From: Pseudochrobactrum asaccharolyticum
Lineage (GTDB): Bacteria > Pseudomonadota > Alphaproteobacteria > Rhizobiales > Rhizobiaceae
Assembly: GCF_003314995.1 (NCBI RefSeq)
Contig: NZ_QNRH01000009.1
Coordinates: 1-64,000, forward strand
Length of the DNA: 64,000 nt
Reading direction: 5' to 3'
Shown: positions 46,038-55,746 of the stretch, piece by piece
How positions within the stretch are numbered: the stretch's first letter is position 1
Layout: every line of letters begins with the position of its first letter
The notes under the pieces: generated by a model
What the model was told of the DNA's origin: nothing
The model's database searches: none
What the model saw: the letters and a program-made list of their open reading frames with translations, nothing else
Program-made: the position numbers and the translations under genes

Positions 46038-48032
46038 TTGTCTGGTCGTAAGTATAGTGTCATTGAAAATGAGTGGATTACGTTACAGGACAGTACGCGT
46101 TTGGCTGCTCGTATCTGGATGCCGGAAAATGCACTGGCCGATCCTGTGCCTGCAGTTCTGGAATTTCTGCCGTATCGTAAACGTGACGGCACCTGTGTCC
46201 GTGACGAGGCAACTTATCCGGCATTTGCAGAGGCCGGTATTGCCGGTATTCGGGTTGATATCCGAGGGTCTGGTGAATCCGATGGTGTCATTGACGGCGA
46301 GTATACGCCGCTGGAACTGGCAAATGCCTGTGAAATTATCGGTTGGATCGCGGAGCAACCATGGTCGAACGGCTCGGTTGGTATGATGGGTATCTCATGG
46401 GGTGGCTTCAACTGTATGCAGGTGGCGGCGCTTAAACCTCCGGCGTTAAAAGCCGTTATTTCCATCGCATCAACGGTGGACCGATATAATGATGATATTC
46501 ATTACAAGAATGGGACACATTTGTCGGCTCAGCTGTCATGGGCTACAACAATGCTTGCTTATCAGTCACGTTCGCCGGACAAAGCTATCACTGGTGACAG
46601 CTGGAAAGATATGTGGCTTGAACGCCTCAATGGCGGTCATTTTATGATGGAAGAATGGTTGTCTCATCAAACGCGGGATGCTTTTTGGAAGCATGGTTCG
46701 GTCGGTGAGAATTTTACAGACTATAACACGCCTTCCATGGTCATCGCGGGTTGGGCTGACGGCTATCGCAATACACCGTTCAAATCGGTAGAAAGTGGTA
46801 ATCGTCATTTCACAGCACTTATTGGTCCTTGGGTACATAAATATCCGCATTTTGCCTGGCCGAAACCACGCGCGGATTTCCTCGGAGAAGCGATTGCGTG
46901 GTGGAACCACTGGTTGCGCGGAGAAGCAAACACTGTTCCTGACTGGCCGCAACTGCGTGGTTTTATTCAGGATGGTCCCGTTGCGGGCGGACGACGCACT
47001 GAAGATCCGGGTTTTTGGGTAGCAAAATCTGTCTGGAGTCAGCCTGAGACGGAAATCTATAGTGCTAATACGGACGGTATATTGCAAAATGGTGTCTCAA
47101 ATGCTGCTGCTTGTCCTGTTTATATCCGCTCAGCTCTTGATACAGGGACAACCGCCGGTGAATGGTTCACACTGAAACCTGATGCGGAAATGGCAGGAGA
47201 TCAGGTGATTGATGACGAGAAATCCTATATTCTGGAAACAAAACCGTTCCAAGATGCCCGCTCTTATCTCGGGATTCCCGAAGTTGAACTGATCGTTGCC
47301 AGTAAGGCGCCGCTGGCAAATCTGGTTATACGTTTGGTGGATGTGCATCCGGATGGCCGGGCAACACGCATTAGTTTTGGTGTTCTCAACCTTGCACACC
47401 GGAACGGTTATGAACATCCGGAGCCGATGCCCGTGGATGAGCCGGTGGCTATCCGGATGCGTCTTGATGCCTGCGGTTATCGCCTCAAAGAGGGGCATCG
47501 CCTGCGTATTGCAATTTCGACCGCTTATTGGCCGATGATTTTGCCTGATCCGTATAATGCAGGGATTACTATTGACCGGAGTTCGCTGAAACTATCGCTG
47601 CCGTTACTCGGAGAATGCGATTATATAGATATGAAACAACCGGACAATGAGGATCCGCTGCCACACTACCCGGTGCTCTGCCCGGCTGAAACCCGCAGAA
47701 CTGTTGAGCGGGATTTGATGAGCGGATGCACAAATTATAATATCTATGAAGATACCGGTATGAGCATGCATCCTGATACAGGACTGGCAACACGTCAGAC
47801 ACGGGAGGAGCAATGGTCAATCCATCCTGACAATCCGCTTTCAATGAAGGGAGTATGTGAATGGATGACTTTTATGGAACGTGGTGACTGGAAACTAAAA
47901 ACTATTGCCGGTTCACAAATGACCTGCACAGCAACATCATGGAAAATTTCTGCTTGTCTGCAGGCTTATGAAGGAGAGCAGCTGATCTTTAAAAAAGAAT
48001 ATGCTGCGGAGATTCCGCGAAATTATATGTAA
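46038..48032 (+). CDS. CocE/NonD family hydrolase
   Basis: 664 residues. A TTG at 46038 with an ideal GGAGGAGG a few bases upstream is the likely start; the ATG at 46014 would place that Shine-Dalgarno inside the gene. The X-Pro dipeptidyl-peptidase/CocE catalytic domain shows DIRGSGESDG, the nucleophile elbow GMMGISWGGFNCMQ, and the base region LIGPWVHKYPH. A C-terminal jelly-roll domain (about 370-620) follows, with LVIRLVDVHPDGRATRIS and RLKEGHRLRIAIS. No signal peptide is seen. Behind a peptide-type importer it likely hydrolyses the imported amide, ester or peptide. Confidence 0.88.
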   Translation: MSGRKYSVIENEWITLQDSTRLAARIWMPENALADPVPAVLEFLPYRKRDGTCVRDEATYPAFAEAGIAGIRVDIRGSGESDGVIDGEYTPLELANACEIIGWIAEQPWSNGSVGMMGISWGGFNCMQVAALKPPALKAVISIASTVDRYNDDIHYKNGTHLSAQLSWATTMLAYQSRSPDKAITGDSWKDMWLERLNGGHFMMEEWLSHQTRDAFWKHGSVGENFTDYNTPSMVIAGWADGYRNTPFKSVESGNRHFTALIGPWVHKYPHFAWPKPRADFLGEAIAWWNHWLRGEANTVPDWPQLRGFIQDGPVAGGRRTEDPGFWVAKSVWSQPETEIYSANTDGILQNGVSNAAACPVYIRSALDTGTTAGEWFTLKPDAEMAGDQVIDDEKSYILETKPFQDARSYLGIPEVELIVASKAPLANLVIRLVDVHPDGRATRISFGVLNLAHRNGYEHPEPMPVDEPVAIRMRLDACGYRLKEGHRLRIAISTAYWPMILPDPYNAGITIDRSSLKLSLPLLGECDYIDMKQPDNEDPLPHYPVLCPAETRRTVERDLMSGCTNYNIYEDTGMSMHPDTGLATRQTREEQWSIHPDNPLSMKGVCEWMTFMERGDWKLKTIAGSQMTCTATSWKISACLQAYEGEQLIFKKEYAAEIPRNYM

Positions 48033-48047
48033 ATGGTATACTATTTT

Positions 48048-48080
48048 CCCCTCAGCAGAAAATCATATGCTGCTGAGGGG
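48048..48080. terminator. hairpin between convergent operons
   Basis: An 11-bp GC-rich stem cccctcagcag / ctgctgagggg with an 11-base loop, between the hydrolase stop (48032) and the convergent ATPase stop (48091). Flanking T-runs are short, so termination strength is uncertain. Confidence 0.6.
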
Positions 48081-48090
48081 GACTTTCAGC

Positions 48091-48861
48091 TTATTTCTGC
48101 AGGGAAATGAACTTCTTGAAACGCTCAGAGCGCGGATTATCAAAAACTTCATGGGACGGGCCGTCTTCTTCGATACTGCCCTGATGCAGAAATACGACGC
48201 GGTTAGAAACATCGCGTGCGAAGCCCATTTCATGGGTCACAACCAGCATTGTGTGACCGGCTTCCGCAAGTGAGCGCATCACCTTCAGCACTTCCCCAAC
48301 CAGTTCCGGATCCAGTGCAGAAGTCGGCTCATCAAAGAGCAACAGGCGTGGTTTCATAGCCAGAGCTCTGGCGATAGCTGCCCGCTGCTGCTGGCCGCCG
48401 GACAGATGGCTTGGATAATTATCCCGTTTGTCCGCAATGCCTACCCGTTCAAGCAGTGCAAGCGCTTCGTCTTTTGCTTCGGCCTTGGTGCGTTTTTGCA
48501 GATAGACTGGAGCTTCCATGATGTTTTCAAGAATGGTCATATGAGACCAGAGATTGAAACTCTGGAACACCATCGCGACTTCAGTTCTGATCCGGTTGAT
48601 CTGGCGCATATCGGCGGCGATCATGCCCTGTTTGCCGGGTTTCATCAGGAGCTCTTCGCCATGAATGCTGACAGAACCGGAGCTTGGCAGTTCAAGGAAA
48701 TTGATGCAGCGCAGCATCGTGGATTTGCCGGAGCCGGAAGAGCCGAGAATGGAAATAACATCGCCTTCCGCAGCATCAAGATTGACGCCTTTGAGGACTT
48801 CCAGAGAGCCGAAGCTCTTGCGCAGATTACGGATGGAAACTGCTGGTGTTGTGGTTTGCAT
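48091..48861 (-). CDS. amino-acid ABC importer ATPase
   Basis: 256 residues, HisP/OccP type: [61 protein letters not shown] and [12 protein letters not shown]. The FNLWSH Q-loop is typical of the histidine/opine importer branch. Last gene of a seven-gene minus-strand operon. Confidence 0.93.
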   Translation of the reverse strand: MQTTTPAVSIRNLRKSFGSLEVLKGVNLDAAEGDVISILGSSGSGKSTMLRCINFLELPSSGSVSIHGEELLMKPGKQGMIAADMRQINRIRTEVAMVFQSFNLWSHMTILENIMEAPVYLQKRTKAEAKDEALALLERVGIADKRDNYPSHLSGGQQQRAAIARALAMKPRLLLFDEPTSALDPELVGEVLKVMRSLAEAGHTMLVVTHEMGFARDVSNRVVFLHQGSIEEDGPSHEVFDNPRSERFKKFISLQK

Positions 48862-48870
48862 GTTTTTTCC

Positions 48871-49596
48871 TCAGGCAGTTTTCAGCTTTGAAGCGGATTT
48901 AATCGTAGCGGGAGGACGGATATGGGCGGATAGCTTCCATTCCGAATAGGCAACGATACGGGTAAGGATAAAATTGAGCAGCAGATAAACAGTACCGGCT
49001 GCGATGAAGACTTCGACAGCGCGGAAGGATTCAGAAATCAGCTTTGCAGCAATACCGGTAATTTCCATCATGGTGATAACAGATGCGAGCGAAGTCGCCT
49101 TGACCATCAAAATGAGTTCATTGCCATAGGCCGGCAGTGCCTGACGGATAGCAATTGGAAAGATGATACGGCGCTGCAGCAAAAAGCCGGACATGCCGCA
49201 GGCTCTGGCCGCTTCAATTTGCGGGGCAGGAACGGCTTCATAGCCACCGCGGAAAATCTCGCTAGCATAGGCGGCCGTGTTGAGAGAGAGCGCAATCACC
49301 GCACACCAATAGGCGTCACGGAAGAAGCTCCACAATCCTAATTCCTGAAGGAACGGACGGAACTGTGCCAGTCCGTAATAGATCAGAAATATCTGCACAA
49401 GCAGCGGTGTGCCGCGGAATGCAAAGACATAAGCCTCTGAGATAAAAGCCAGAACCTTGATACCGGACAGGCGCAATACGGTCAGGAACAGTCCTAATAT
49501 ACCGCCGAAAAAGACAGCATATAATGAGAGTTCCAGTGTGAGAGGCACACCGCGTAACAGGGTGACGAAAGACGTGTAAAGAAACTGAAAGTCCAT
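48871..49596 (-). CDS. amino-acid ABC permease 2
   Basis: 241 residues, HisM/OccM-like, with EAYVFAFRGTPLLVQIFLIYYGLAQF and the coupling loop EAARACGMSGFLLQRRIIFPIAIRQALP. One base separates its start from the upstream permease stop. Confidence 0.92.
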   Translation of the reverse strand: MDFQFLYTSFVTLLRGVPLTLELSLYAVFFGGILGLFLTVLRLSGIKVLAFISEAYVFAFRGTPLLVQIFLIYYGLAQFRPFLQELGLWSFFRDAYWCAVIALSLNTAAYASEIFRGGYEAVPAPQIEAARACGMSGFLLQRRIIFPIAIRQALPAYGNELILMVKATSLASVITMMEITGIAAKLISESFRAVEVFIAAGTVYLLLNFILTRIVAYSEWKLSAHIRPPATIKSASKLKTA

Positions 49597-49597
49597 G

Positions 49598-50317
49598 TTA
49601 CGCTCTCCGGATGCCGCGTCGCGCTTTTTCTTCGGCGCGTTTGAAAATGATGGTCGAGATGAGCGTAATCACCAGATAGAGCATGGCCGCAGTGATGTAG
49701 AAGTCAAACGGACGGCGGGTGGAACCAGCGGCAATTTGCGACTGACGCAGCAATTCAACCAGACCGATCACGGAGATCAGCGCGGATTCTTTCAAGGCAA
49801 GCTGCCAGACATTTCCCAGCCCCGGAATTGCAAAACGCAGCACTTGCGGTGCGATAATCCGGCGAAACATCAAGAATTTCGGCATTCCCATCGACTTTGC
49901 GGCTTCAATCTCGCCGCGCGCGACCGAATTGAACGCACCGCGAAACACTTCAGCCTGATAGGCGGCGGAAACAACCCCGATAGCCATCGCACCTGTGAGA
50001 AACGTTGGCAGGCCAATAAAACCTTTGGCACCGAACAGGCTGCCGACCGCTCCCAGTGCAGCACTGCCGCCAAAATAGAAGAGGTAAATAACCAGCAAAT
50101 CCGGAATACCGCGCAGGATTGTTGTATATGTTTCTGCAAAAAAGCGGATTGGTCGGTTACCGGTGATTTTAGCCCAACTGATTAAGGCACCGATCATCGC
50201 GCCGATCAGATAGCCACAAAAAGCGACGGCGACAGTCATTGCAGCTGCAAGAAGCAGAGCATCTCCCCAGCCATTAGGCCCGAAGCCTATCAGTTCAAAG
50301 TAGCTGAATTGTTGCAT
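49598..50317 (-). CDS. amino-acid ABC permease 1
   Basis: 239 residues from MQQFSYFELIGFGPNGWGDALLL at 50317, HisQ/OccQ-like. ILRGIPDLLVIYLFYFGGSA and the coupling loop EAAKSMGMPKFLMFRRIIAPQVLR are visible. The extension to 50428 in the same frame lacks similarity and was not used. Confidence 0.91.
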   Translation of the reverse strand: MQQFSYFELIGFGPNGWGDALLLAAAMTVAVAFCGYLIGAMIGALISWAKITGNRPIRFFAETYTTILRGIPDLLVIYLFYFGGSAALGAVGSLFGAKGFIGLPTFLTGAMAIGVVSAAYQAEVFRGAFNSVARGEIEAAKSMGMPKFLMFRRIIAPQVLRFAIPGLGNVWQLALKESALISVIGLVELLRQSQIAAGSTRRPFDFYITAAMLYLVITLISTIIFKRAEEKARRGIRRA

Positions 50318-50467
50318 TGAAAATTCTTCACATGTGCTGGAGCGCAAGAGGCAAAATGCGCGTTCATTCACAAAAAGAGAGCATGGTGCAATAAGCTGGC
50401 TTCGCGAGAGGCTGGATGATTGCGCCATGCTCCGGTTTTGACGGATTTCAGAGGCAGGAAGTTCCGT

Positions 50468-51310
50468 TTAGTTTGCGGATGGTGTCAGATCCATCTGCAG
50501 CCATTTCATCGACAATTCGCGGATTGTACCGTCCTGAATGGCATCACCAATTGCTTTGTCGAAAGCTTCTTTCTGTTTGGTGTCGCCTTTAGGCAGTGCA
50601 ACGCCCACACCTTTACCGAAAACACCGCCGCGCAAACCGGCACCAACAACATGCATATCTTTGTAATCTGCATTGCTCATCGTGGCTGCAAAATTGGCGT
50701 GGTTGGCAAAAAGGGCATCAACACGACCTGCCAGCAGATCGAGATCCTGCTGTTCGGTTGATTTATACTCTTTGATTTCGATTGTATCTTTCAGATATTT
50801 TTCCAGAAATGCGACGCCGATAGTGGATGTTTGTACACCAATGGTCATGCCTTTGAGCTGTGGCTTCCACTGTTCAACCAGAGCTTCGAGTTTGGCAGGA
50901 TCGGCGTTGATATCAATTGTTTCACCGGTGCCCGGCAGCGTATCGAGAGGGCTGCCTTTCAGTGTTGCGAAACCGGTCAGAATATTCTGATAAGGAATAG
51001 AGAAATCAACGGCTTCTTCGCGCTTTGGCGTGATGGACATACCGGCGATAATCGCATCATATTTACCGGCTTGCAGGGCAGGGATCATGCCATCCCATTC
51101 CTGTGCACTGATGGTGCAGGTATAATTCAGACGTTTGCAGAGTTCTTTGGCGACATCGACTTCAAATCCGTCCAGAGTGCCGTCAGCACGGGTGAAGGTG
51201 AAGGGTGCATAGGCACCGTCAGTCGCAACGCGAAATTCTGAAGCGACGGCTGTGCTGACGCAACCGAATAAACCGAGCGAAACCAGTGCGAGTTTCAGCT
51301 TGCTTTTCAT
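50468..51310 (-). CDS. amino-acid ABC binding protein 1
   Basis: 280 residues from MKSKLKLALVSLGLFG at 51310, with a signal peptide ending CVSTAVA before SEFRVATDGAYAPFT. The Lys/Arg/ornithine-opine family motifs FEVDVAKELCKRLNYTC and GMSITPKREEAVDFSIPY are clear. It starts one base after the stop of the upstream amidohydrolase gene. Confidence 0.92.
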   Translation of the reverse strand: MKSKLKLALVSLGLFGCVSTAVASEFRVATDGAYAPFTFTRADGTLDGFEVDVAKELCKRLNYTCTISAQEWDGMIPALQAGKYDAIIAGMSITPKREEAVDFSIPYQNILTGFATLKGSPLDTLPGTGETIDINADPAKLEALVEQWKPQLKGMTIGVQTSTIGVAFLEKYLKDTIEIKEYKSTEQQDLDLLAGRVDALFANHANFAATMSNADYKDMHVVGAGLRGGVFGKGVGVALPKGDTKQKEAFDKAIGDAIQDGTIRELSMKWLQMDLTPSAN

Positions 51311-51311
51311 A

Positions 51312-52823
51312 TTAGGAATCCTTTTTCTGACCGTCAAAAGACGGGTAACTTGATGAGAAAATTTCGCTCACGGGAGGATGACCGAAAGTCCGGTCCGGAT
51401 AGAGAGATACAAGGCGATCGAATTGCTGCTGCGCCTGTTCGCGGGCAGCCGTGAAGTCAAAATCAGGAATAATGCCATCAGCCATGACAAAGCGGCCATT
51501 AATAATGACGGTTGAAATATCGCGGTTGGAACCGGCCATCATCAGGGTCTGGATCGGGTCGATCACATGGCCGATCCGGTCATTATCCATATTGATGACG
51601 ATGATATCGGCTTTGGAACCGGTCTGGAGCCTTCCCAGATCAGGGCGTCTTAATGCATCTGCGCCGCCGATGGTTGCAGCATCAAAATAATGCTCGGAAC
51701 GGACACTCTGTATGGAGTCGTCCTTAACGCGGGACATCATGATGCCGACCTGCATGTTCTGGATAAAATCCGGCGGCCACGTATCTGTACCCAGAGCAAT
51801 CCGGACACCTGCATTACGGAATTTGCTGAAACTGTCCATGAAGCTGCCATGCCGCGCGGAAACAACAGGGCAATGCACAAATGTTGCACCGGTATCACGC
51901 ATAATCGCCAGATCATCGCCTTTGCGGCTGACATTGCGGGAGCCGCAAACATACTCGCCATGCGGTAGCAATGAGCGGTCAGACAACAGACCAAGCGAGT
52001 TCAGCCATTCAAGCGGGCTAAGACCATAGGCATCAACAATCCGGTTAAACTCTGTATCGGATTGGCAGCAATGCAGACGGAACGGGATGTCGAGATCTTG
52101 TGAGGCCTGCACTGTCCGTTTGAGAAGCTCAGGCGTGCAGGTCTCAATCCGGTCCGGCGCCAGCATTGCTTTTACCAAGGAAGATGAGCGGCTTTCCATT
52201 TGTTCAGCAAATGCAAGCGCATCCTGAAAATTCTTTAGCCCACGTGCCTCATCAAAATAGAATTCAATGCTGCCGTCATCCTGAACAAATGTATTACCCG
52301 TTCTGTAGGCAGGGCCAAGATAGACACGCAGCCCTAACTCTTCGGCGCTGGTAGCAGCACTGGAGAATTCGTCATTGGTTTCTCCCCATTCCCGATAGAA
52401 CAGGGAGGCAATAGGCATAGCTGTGGTGATGCCGTTACGGATCAGCTGAGCGAAAGAATAGCGTTTTTGGAAAGCCAGTTCTTCTGCGGAGTACATTTCA
52501 TAAGGGCCGCGTTCCATATAGCTTTTTGGCCAGACGCGCCCTTTTTTCCATGAAGGTTGATTGTCAAAAGACAAGATTGTTGTGTCGATATCCGACAGTG
52601 CATCAAGGTCGATAAAACCCGGCGAAATAATCGCCGTTCCATAGTCGAAACGATGGGCAACATCGCCCTGATAATCATGCCCGACAAAGATGACAGTGTC
52701 GTTTTCATAGACAACACAGCCGTTTTCAAAGATTGCATGTTTGCCGTCTTGATGACCGATAACCCAGCGTGATGATAAGAGTACCGGACCGGATAGCGGG
52801 GCAGACGGAACAGATTTATTCAT
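51312..52823 (-). CDS. amidohydrolase-superfamily protein, atypical metal site
   Basis: 503 residues of the amidohydrolase/chlorohydrolase group. Where the family normally has an HxH metal motif (PGFIDxHxH), this protein reads GFIDLDALSD. Later elements are present: the His in PFRLHCCQSD, the His in LLPHGEYVCGS, and the Asp in IALGTDTWPPDF. RLQTGSKADIIVINMD near the C-terminus is the usual closing motif. It may use a different or mononuclear metal site, or a different reaction. It lies between two binding-protein genes in the importer operon, so it probably acts on the imported nitrogen compound. Confidence 0.82.
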   Translation of the reverse strand: MNKSVPSAPLSGPVLLSSRWVIGHQDGKHAIFENGCVVYENDTVIFVGHDYQGDVAHRFDYGTAIISPGFIDLDALSDIDTTILSFDNQPSWKKGRVWPKSYMERGPYEMYSAEELAFQKRYSFAQLIRNGITTAMPIASLFYREWGETNDEFSSAATSAEELGLRVYLGPAYRTGNTFVQDDGSIEFYFDEARGLKNFQDALAFAEQMESRSSSLVKAMLAPDRIETCTPELLKRTVQASQDLDIPFRLHCCQSDTEFNRIVDAYGLSPLEWLNSLGLLSDRSLLPHGEYVCGSRNVSRKGDDLAIMRDTGATFVHCPVVSARHGSFMDSFSKFRNAGVRIALGTDTWPPDFIQNMQVGIMMSRVKDDSIQSVRSEHYFDAATIGGADALRRPDLGRLQTGSKADIIVINMDNDRIGHVIDPIQTLMMAGSNRDISTVIINGRFVMADGIIPDFDFTAAREQAQQQFDRLVSLYPDRTFGHPPVSEIFSSSYPSFDGQKKDS

Positions 52824-52917
52824 GCTTCTTTATCCAAATTCTATTCAGGGAATATCAAAGGCAACGAGGCGTTTTTTACTTTGCCTTTGATAATGTCGTT
52901 TTATTTTAATGGGTTAT

Positions 52918-53769
52918 TTATTGGCTTGGTGTGATATCGCGCTTGAACCATTTGATCGCGAGTTTGGAGAGGCTGCCGTCAGCGATTGCGGCATTGATTG
53001 CCTCGTCAAACAGTGCTTTCAGCTCGGTGTCTTCTTTACGCAGGCCAACAGATTGCCCCCCGCCTAAAGGGCCGCCGGTAAATTCAGCACCGGCAAACAT
53101 CACCTGATCTGCACCGATATGAGCTAATGCCTGATCCAGCGTGACGGGGGAGGCCATAATGGCATCAATGCGTCCGGCAGCGAGATCAAGATCATGCTGT
53201 TCTGTGCTTTTATATTCCTTGTACTCAATATCCGGGAACATATCTTTCATGATCAGTGCTGCAGTTGTTGCACCCTGGCCGCCGATGACACTGTTTTGCA
53301 TCGCTTTACGCATTTCATCTGCGGCTGCGCGGGCTTGTTCCGGCTCTTTTTCCAGATCATATTTCTTGCCGAAGGCCATCTCTGCTAAAGGAGAGTCTTT
53401 GCGCACCAGAAATGCGGCCGAGCCGGTTGCATAATTTCTTGAAAAAGAAATGACTTTTTCCCGTTCTTTGGTCATCAGCATACCTGAGACAATGGCGTCG
53501 AATTTTTCGGCATTCAGAGCCGGTATCAAGCCATCCCAGTCCTGCACAATTAATTCGCATTTCACTTTCATACGCGGACATAAATTCTCAAGAAGGTCGA
53601 TTTCAAAACCGGCGAGCTTGCCGCCGGCTTCCGTAAAGTTCCAGGGGGCGTAAGCGCCCTCAGTGGCGATTTTGATTACTTTTTCACTCTGGCTATGTGC
53701 GGTTGCTGTCAGTGCTCCGACCAGAACCCCAAAAGCCAGCGCGGCTTTTTTCCCGTAATTATTGAACAT
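52918..53769 (-). CDS. amino-acid ABC binding protein 2
   Basis: 283 residues, family 3. The signal peptide FGVLVGALTATAHS is followed by IKIATEGAYAPWNFTEAGGKLAGFEIDLLENLCPRM and SGMLMTKEREKVISFSRNYA. It is a second binding protein in the same operon as binding protein 1 but with no permease of its own, suggesting that both feed the shared permease pair with different ligands. Confidence 0.9.
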   Translation of the reverse strand: MFNNYGKKAALAFGVLVGALTATAHSQSEKVIKIATEGAYAPWNFTEAGGKLAGFEIDLLENLCPRMKVKCELIVQDWDGLIPALNAEKFDAIVSGMLMTKEREKVISFSRNYATGSAAFLVRKDSPLAEMAFGKKYDLEKEPEQARAAADEMRKAMQNSVIGGQGATTAALIMKDMFPDIEYKEYKSTEQHDLDLAAGRIDAIMASPVTLDQALAHIGADQVMFAGAEFTGGPLGGGQSVGLRKEDTELKALFDEAINAAIADGSLSKLAIKWFKRDITPSQ

Positions 53770-53807
53770 CTGGCAATCTCCTCCTTATGCCTAATGTTGG
53801 TCTTTAT

Positions 53808-55010
53808 TTATCTGGGAGTAATCAGTTTGCCTTCCTTCGCAATCAGAGCGCCTTTTCTGTAAACGGCGCTGCGAACGGGGCGTGATGCAACAGCATCGGC
53901 GGGTGTTTCGGCATTGAGCAATATGAAACTGGCATCACAGCCTTCCTGAATGCCGTAATCCGCAATATCCATCATTCGCGCGCCGCCATAGGTAGCAAGC
54001 TTGAGCGCGAGTTCGATATTTTCATCGCTTCTGAAATCGTTTCTCTGGGATACAATGGCAGCTCTTTCAAGCATGTCTGCATTGCCGAAAGGTGACCAGG
54101 TATCGCGGATGCCATCACTGCCGGAACAGATATTGACACCCATGGCTGTGAGGTCAAAGACCGGCGGAGCAGCGCTGGATGCGCCGCCTTTGACCATCAG
54201 ATGAATACCGGCTTTGGCCAGTTTTGCACCTAAAGCGGCTAATGGTTTATCCGCCAACATACCAAGGCAGAAACCATGGCTGATTGTGACCTGTCCGGCC
54301 ATGCCTAAAGCATTGGTCCGTTCAATGATCATTTCCATTGCATATGCACCGAGGGAGTCCGGCTCATGCAGGTGGATATCAACCGGTTTGCCATAGCGCT
54401 GTGCCATGGAAAATACAGTGTCGAGATGCCCTTTCGCATCGCGGTCAACCTCGGAAGGATCCAGCCCGCCGACGATATCAGCGCCGTTCTGCATTGCAGC
54501 TTCCATAAGTTCTACGGTGCCGGGGCGGATCAGCATGCCGCTTTGCGGAAAGGCTACAATCTGGATATCGATCAGATCACGATATTTCTCGCGTGAAGCC
54601 ACCACGCCTTCGAGACCGCTCAGGCCATATTCTGTATCAATATCTACATGGGTGCGGATATGTGTGGTGCCGTAGCTGATGGCTTGTTCAATTTGTCTTG
54701 CTGACTGGCGCTGCGGATCAATGCCGAGTTCCCTCTTCATTGCTCTTTCATTTTCAATCAGTTCGATGAGTTCTGTGCCGACATCATTACGATACCACGG
54801 CATGCCCAGCAGGGTTTTATCGAGATGCGTATGGGCATCAATGAGAGAAGGCAGCATCAGCTGCCCGTATCCGTCCACGACCTCAAGAGCTTCGTGACTG
54901 ATCGCGCTGTTGTGATCGGTAACCGAGACGATCTTGCCGTTTTTGATCAGCACGTCTTTCAGCGCCCCTCCCTGAGGGCGTATTTTTGAAAGCAGGAAAT
55001 CAGCAGGCAT
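53808..55010 (-). CDS. amidohydrolase, cytosine-deaminase-like
   Basis: 400 residues. The complete metal ligands are visible: HxH in LIDAHTHLDKTLLG, HxH in PVDIHLHEPDS, His in VTISHGFCLG and Asp in CSGSDGIRDTWSPFG. The D-x-W-x-P-x-G signature and LDKTLLG place it in the CodA-like cytosine deaminase/aminohydrolase branch. It is first in the seven-gene operon. It likely deaminates or hydrolyses a cyclic or amidine-containing nitrogen compound brought in by the importer. Confidence 0.88.
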   Translation of the reverse strand: MPADFLLSKIRPQGGALKDVLIKNGKIVSVTDHNSAISHEALEVVDGYGQLMLPSLIDAHTHLDKTLLGMPWYRNDVGTELIELIENERAMKRELGIDPQRQSARQIEQAISYGTTHIRTHVDIDTEYGLSGLEGVVASREKYRDLIDIQIVAFPQSGMLIRPGTVELMEAAMQNGADIVGGLDPSEVDRDAKGHLDTVFSMAQRYGKPVDIHLHEPDSLGAYAMEMIIERTNALGMAGQVTISHGFCLGMLADKPLAALGAKLAKAGIHLMVKGGASSAAPPVFDLTAMGVNICSGSDGIRDTWSPFGNADMLERAAIVSQRNDFRSDENIELALKLATYGGARMMDIADYGIQEGCDASFILLNAETPADAVASRPVRSAVYRKGALIAKEGKLITPR

Positions 55011-55662
55011 ATTCGTTCTCTCCCATTCTGCAATTTCAGGAGCAGATCAGCCTGTTTAAACACAATACCTCACAGCTCTCAGGCCACAGGATTTCACCCC
55101 GTCAGAGCAATGCAGAAGGTTTTAAATGAATTCAAAATGATGAGCTGCTTCAACACGAACGGAGGGGTAGCCGGCTCTCCAGGCTTACCGCAACACATTG
55201 TGATGTTTACAGCTTTTAAAATTAATGAAACGTCGACTACCTCCTCATGGCAACGACGTACTCTCTCCCTATGATGACGACCGATGTTCAGCCGGTAATC
55301 CTGTTCAGAGCTTTAGTGTTATGGATGGCCTATATTATTGTCAATAATAATATTTACAAAATTGTATACAAAAATGAATTGCGAATAAAATATGGTGGGA
55401 TAACTGCGCTGTTATATGTGGAACTCTGCGGTGATGGTTCTGGCATGTGTTTTTTCTCTACAGCATGGCCATAGTAAGCCGCAGGAATCGTTCGTTAATC
55501 AGTATCGATAAACCTCGTTCCTATCAGGGACATGAGATTTGAGACCGGCAATATTATTTCCGGTTGACCCTCTAACTCTTTAAAATCAAAGGATAATTTC
55601 ACCTTAAACTGATCCATGCGTAAGAGGTTATGCTCAGGTCGATATACGGCTATACAAAGTAA
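55011..55662. other. intergenic, no gene supported
   Basis: It holds the divergent promoters of the amidohydrolase operon and the cupin operon. A frame at 55247-55474 has no recognisable family or Shine-Dalgarno. No repeats beyond those listed at 55663. Confidence 0.5.
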
Positions 55663-55726
55663 CAATCAATTTATTTATTGAATGATTGATTGAATGTAAG
55701 AGTCCGGTTTATGAATTGATCAATTC
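55663..55726. promoter_or_regulatory. redox-regulon operator, site 1
   Basis: caatcaat (55663-55670) and attgattg (55685-55692) form an inverted repeat. Its reverse strand contains cattcaataaataaattga, identical over more than 20 bases to the core of the palindrome at 57755-57804. A 14-base perfect palindrome gaattgatcaattc follows at 55713-55726, about 20 bases before the cupin start. Confidence 0.65.
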
Positions 55727-55746
55727 AGATAATCAGGAAATTTCTT

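Noticed and set aside
55247-55474. 75-residue frame between the amidohydrolase and cupin operons
   Set aside because: No family resemblance and no ribosome-binding site; looks like chance in an AT-rich promoter region.
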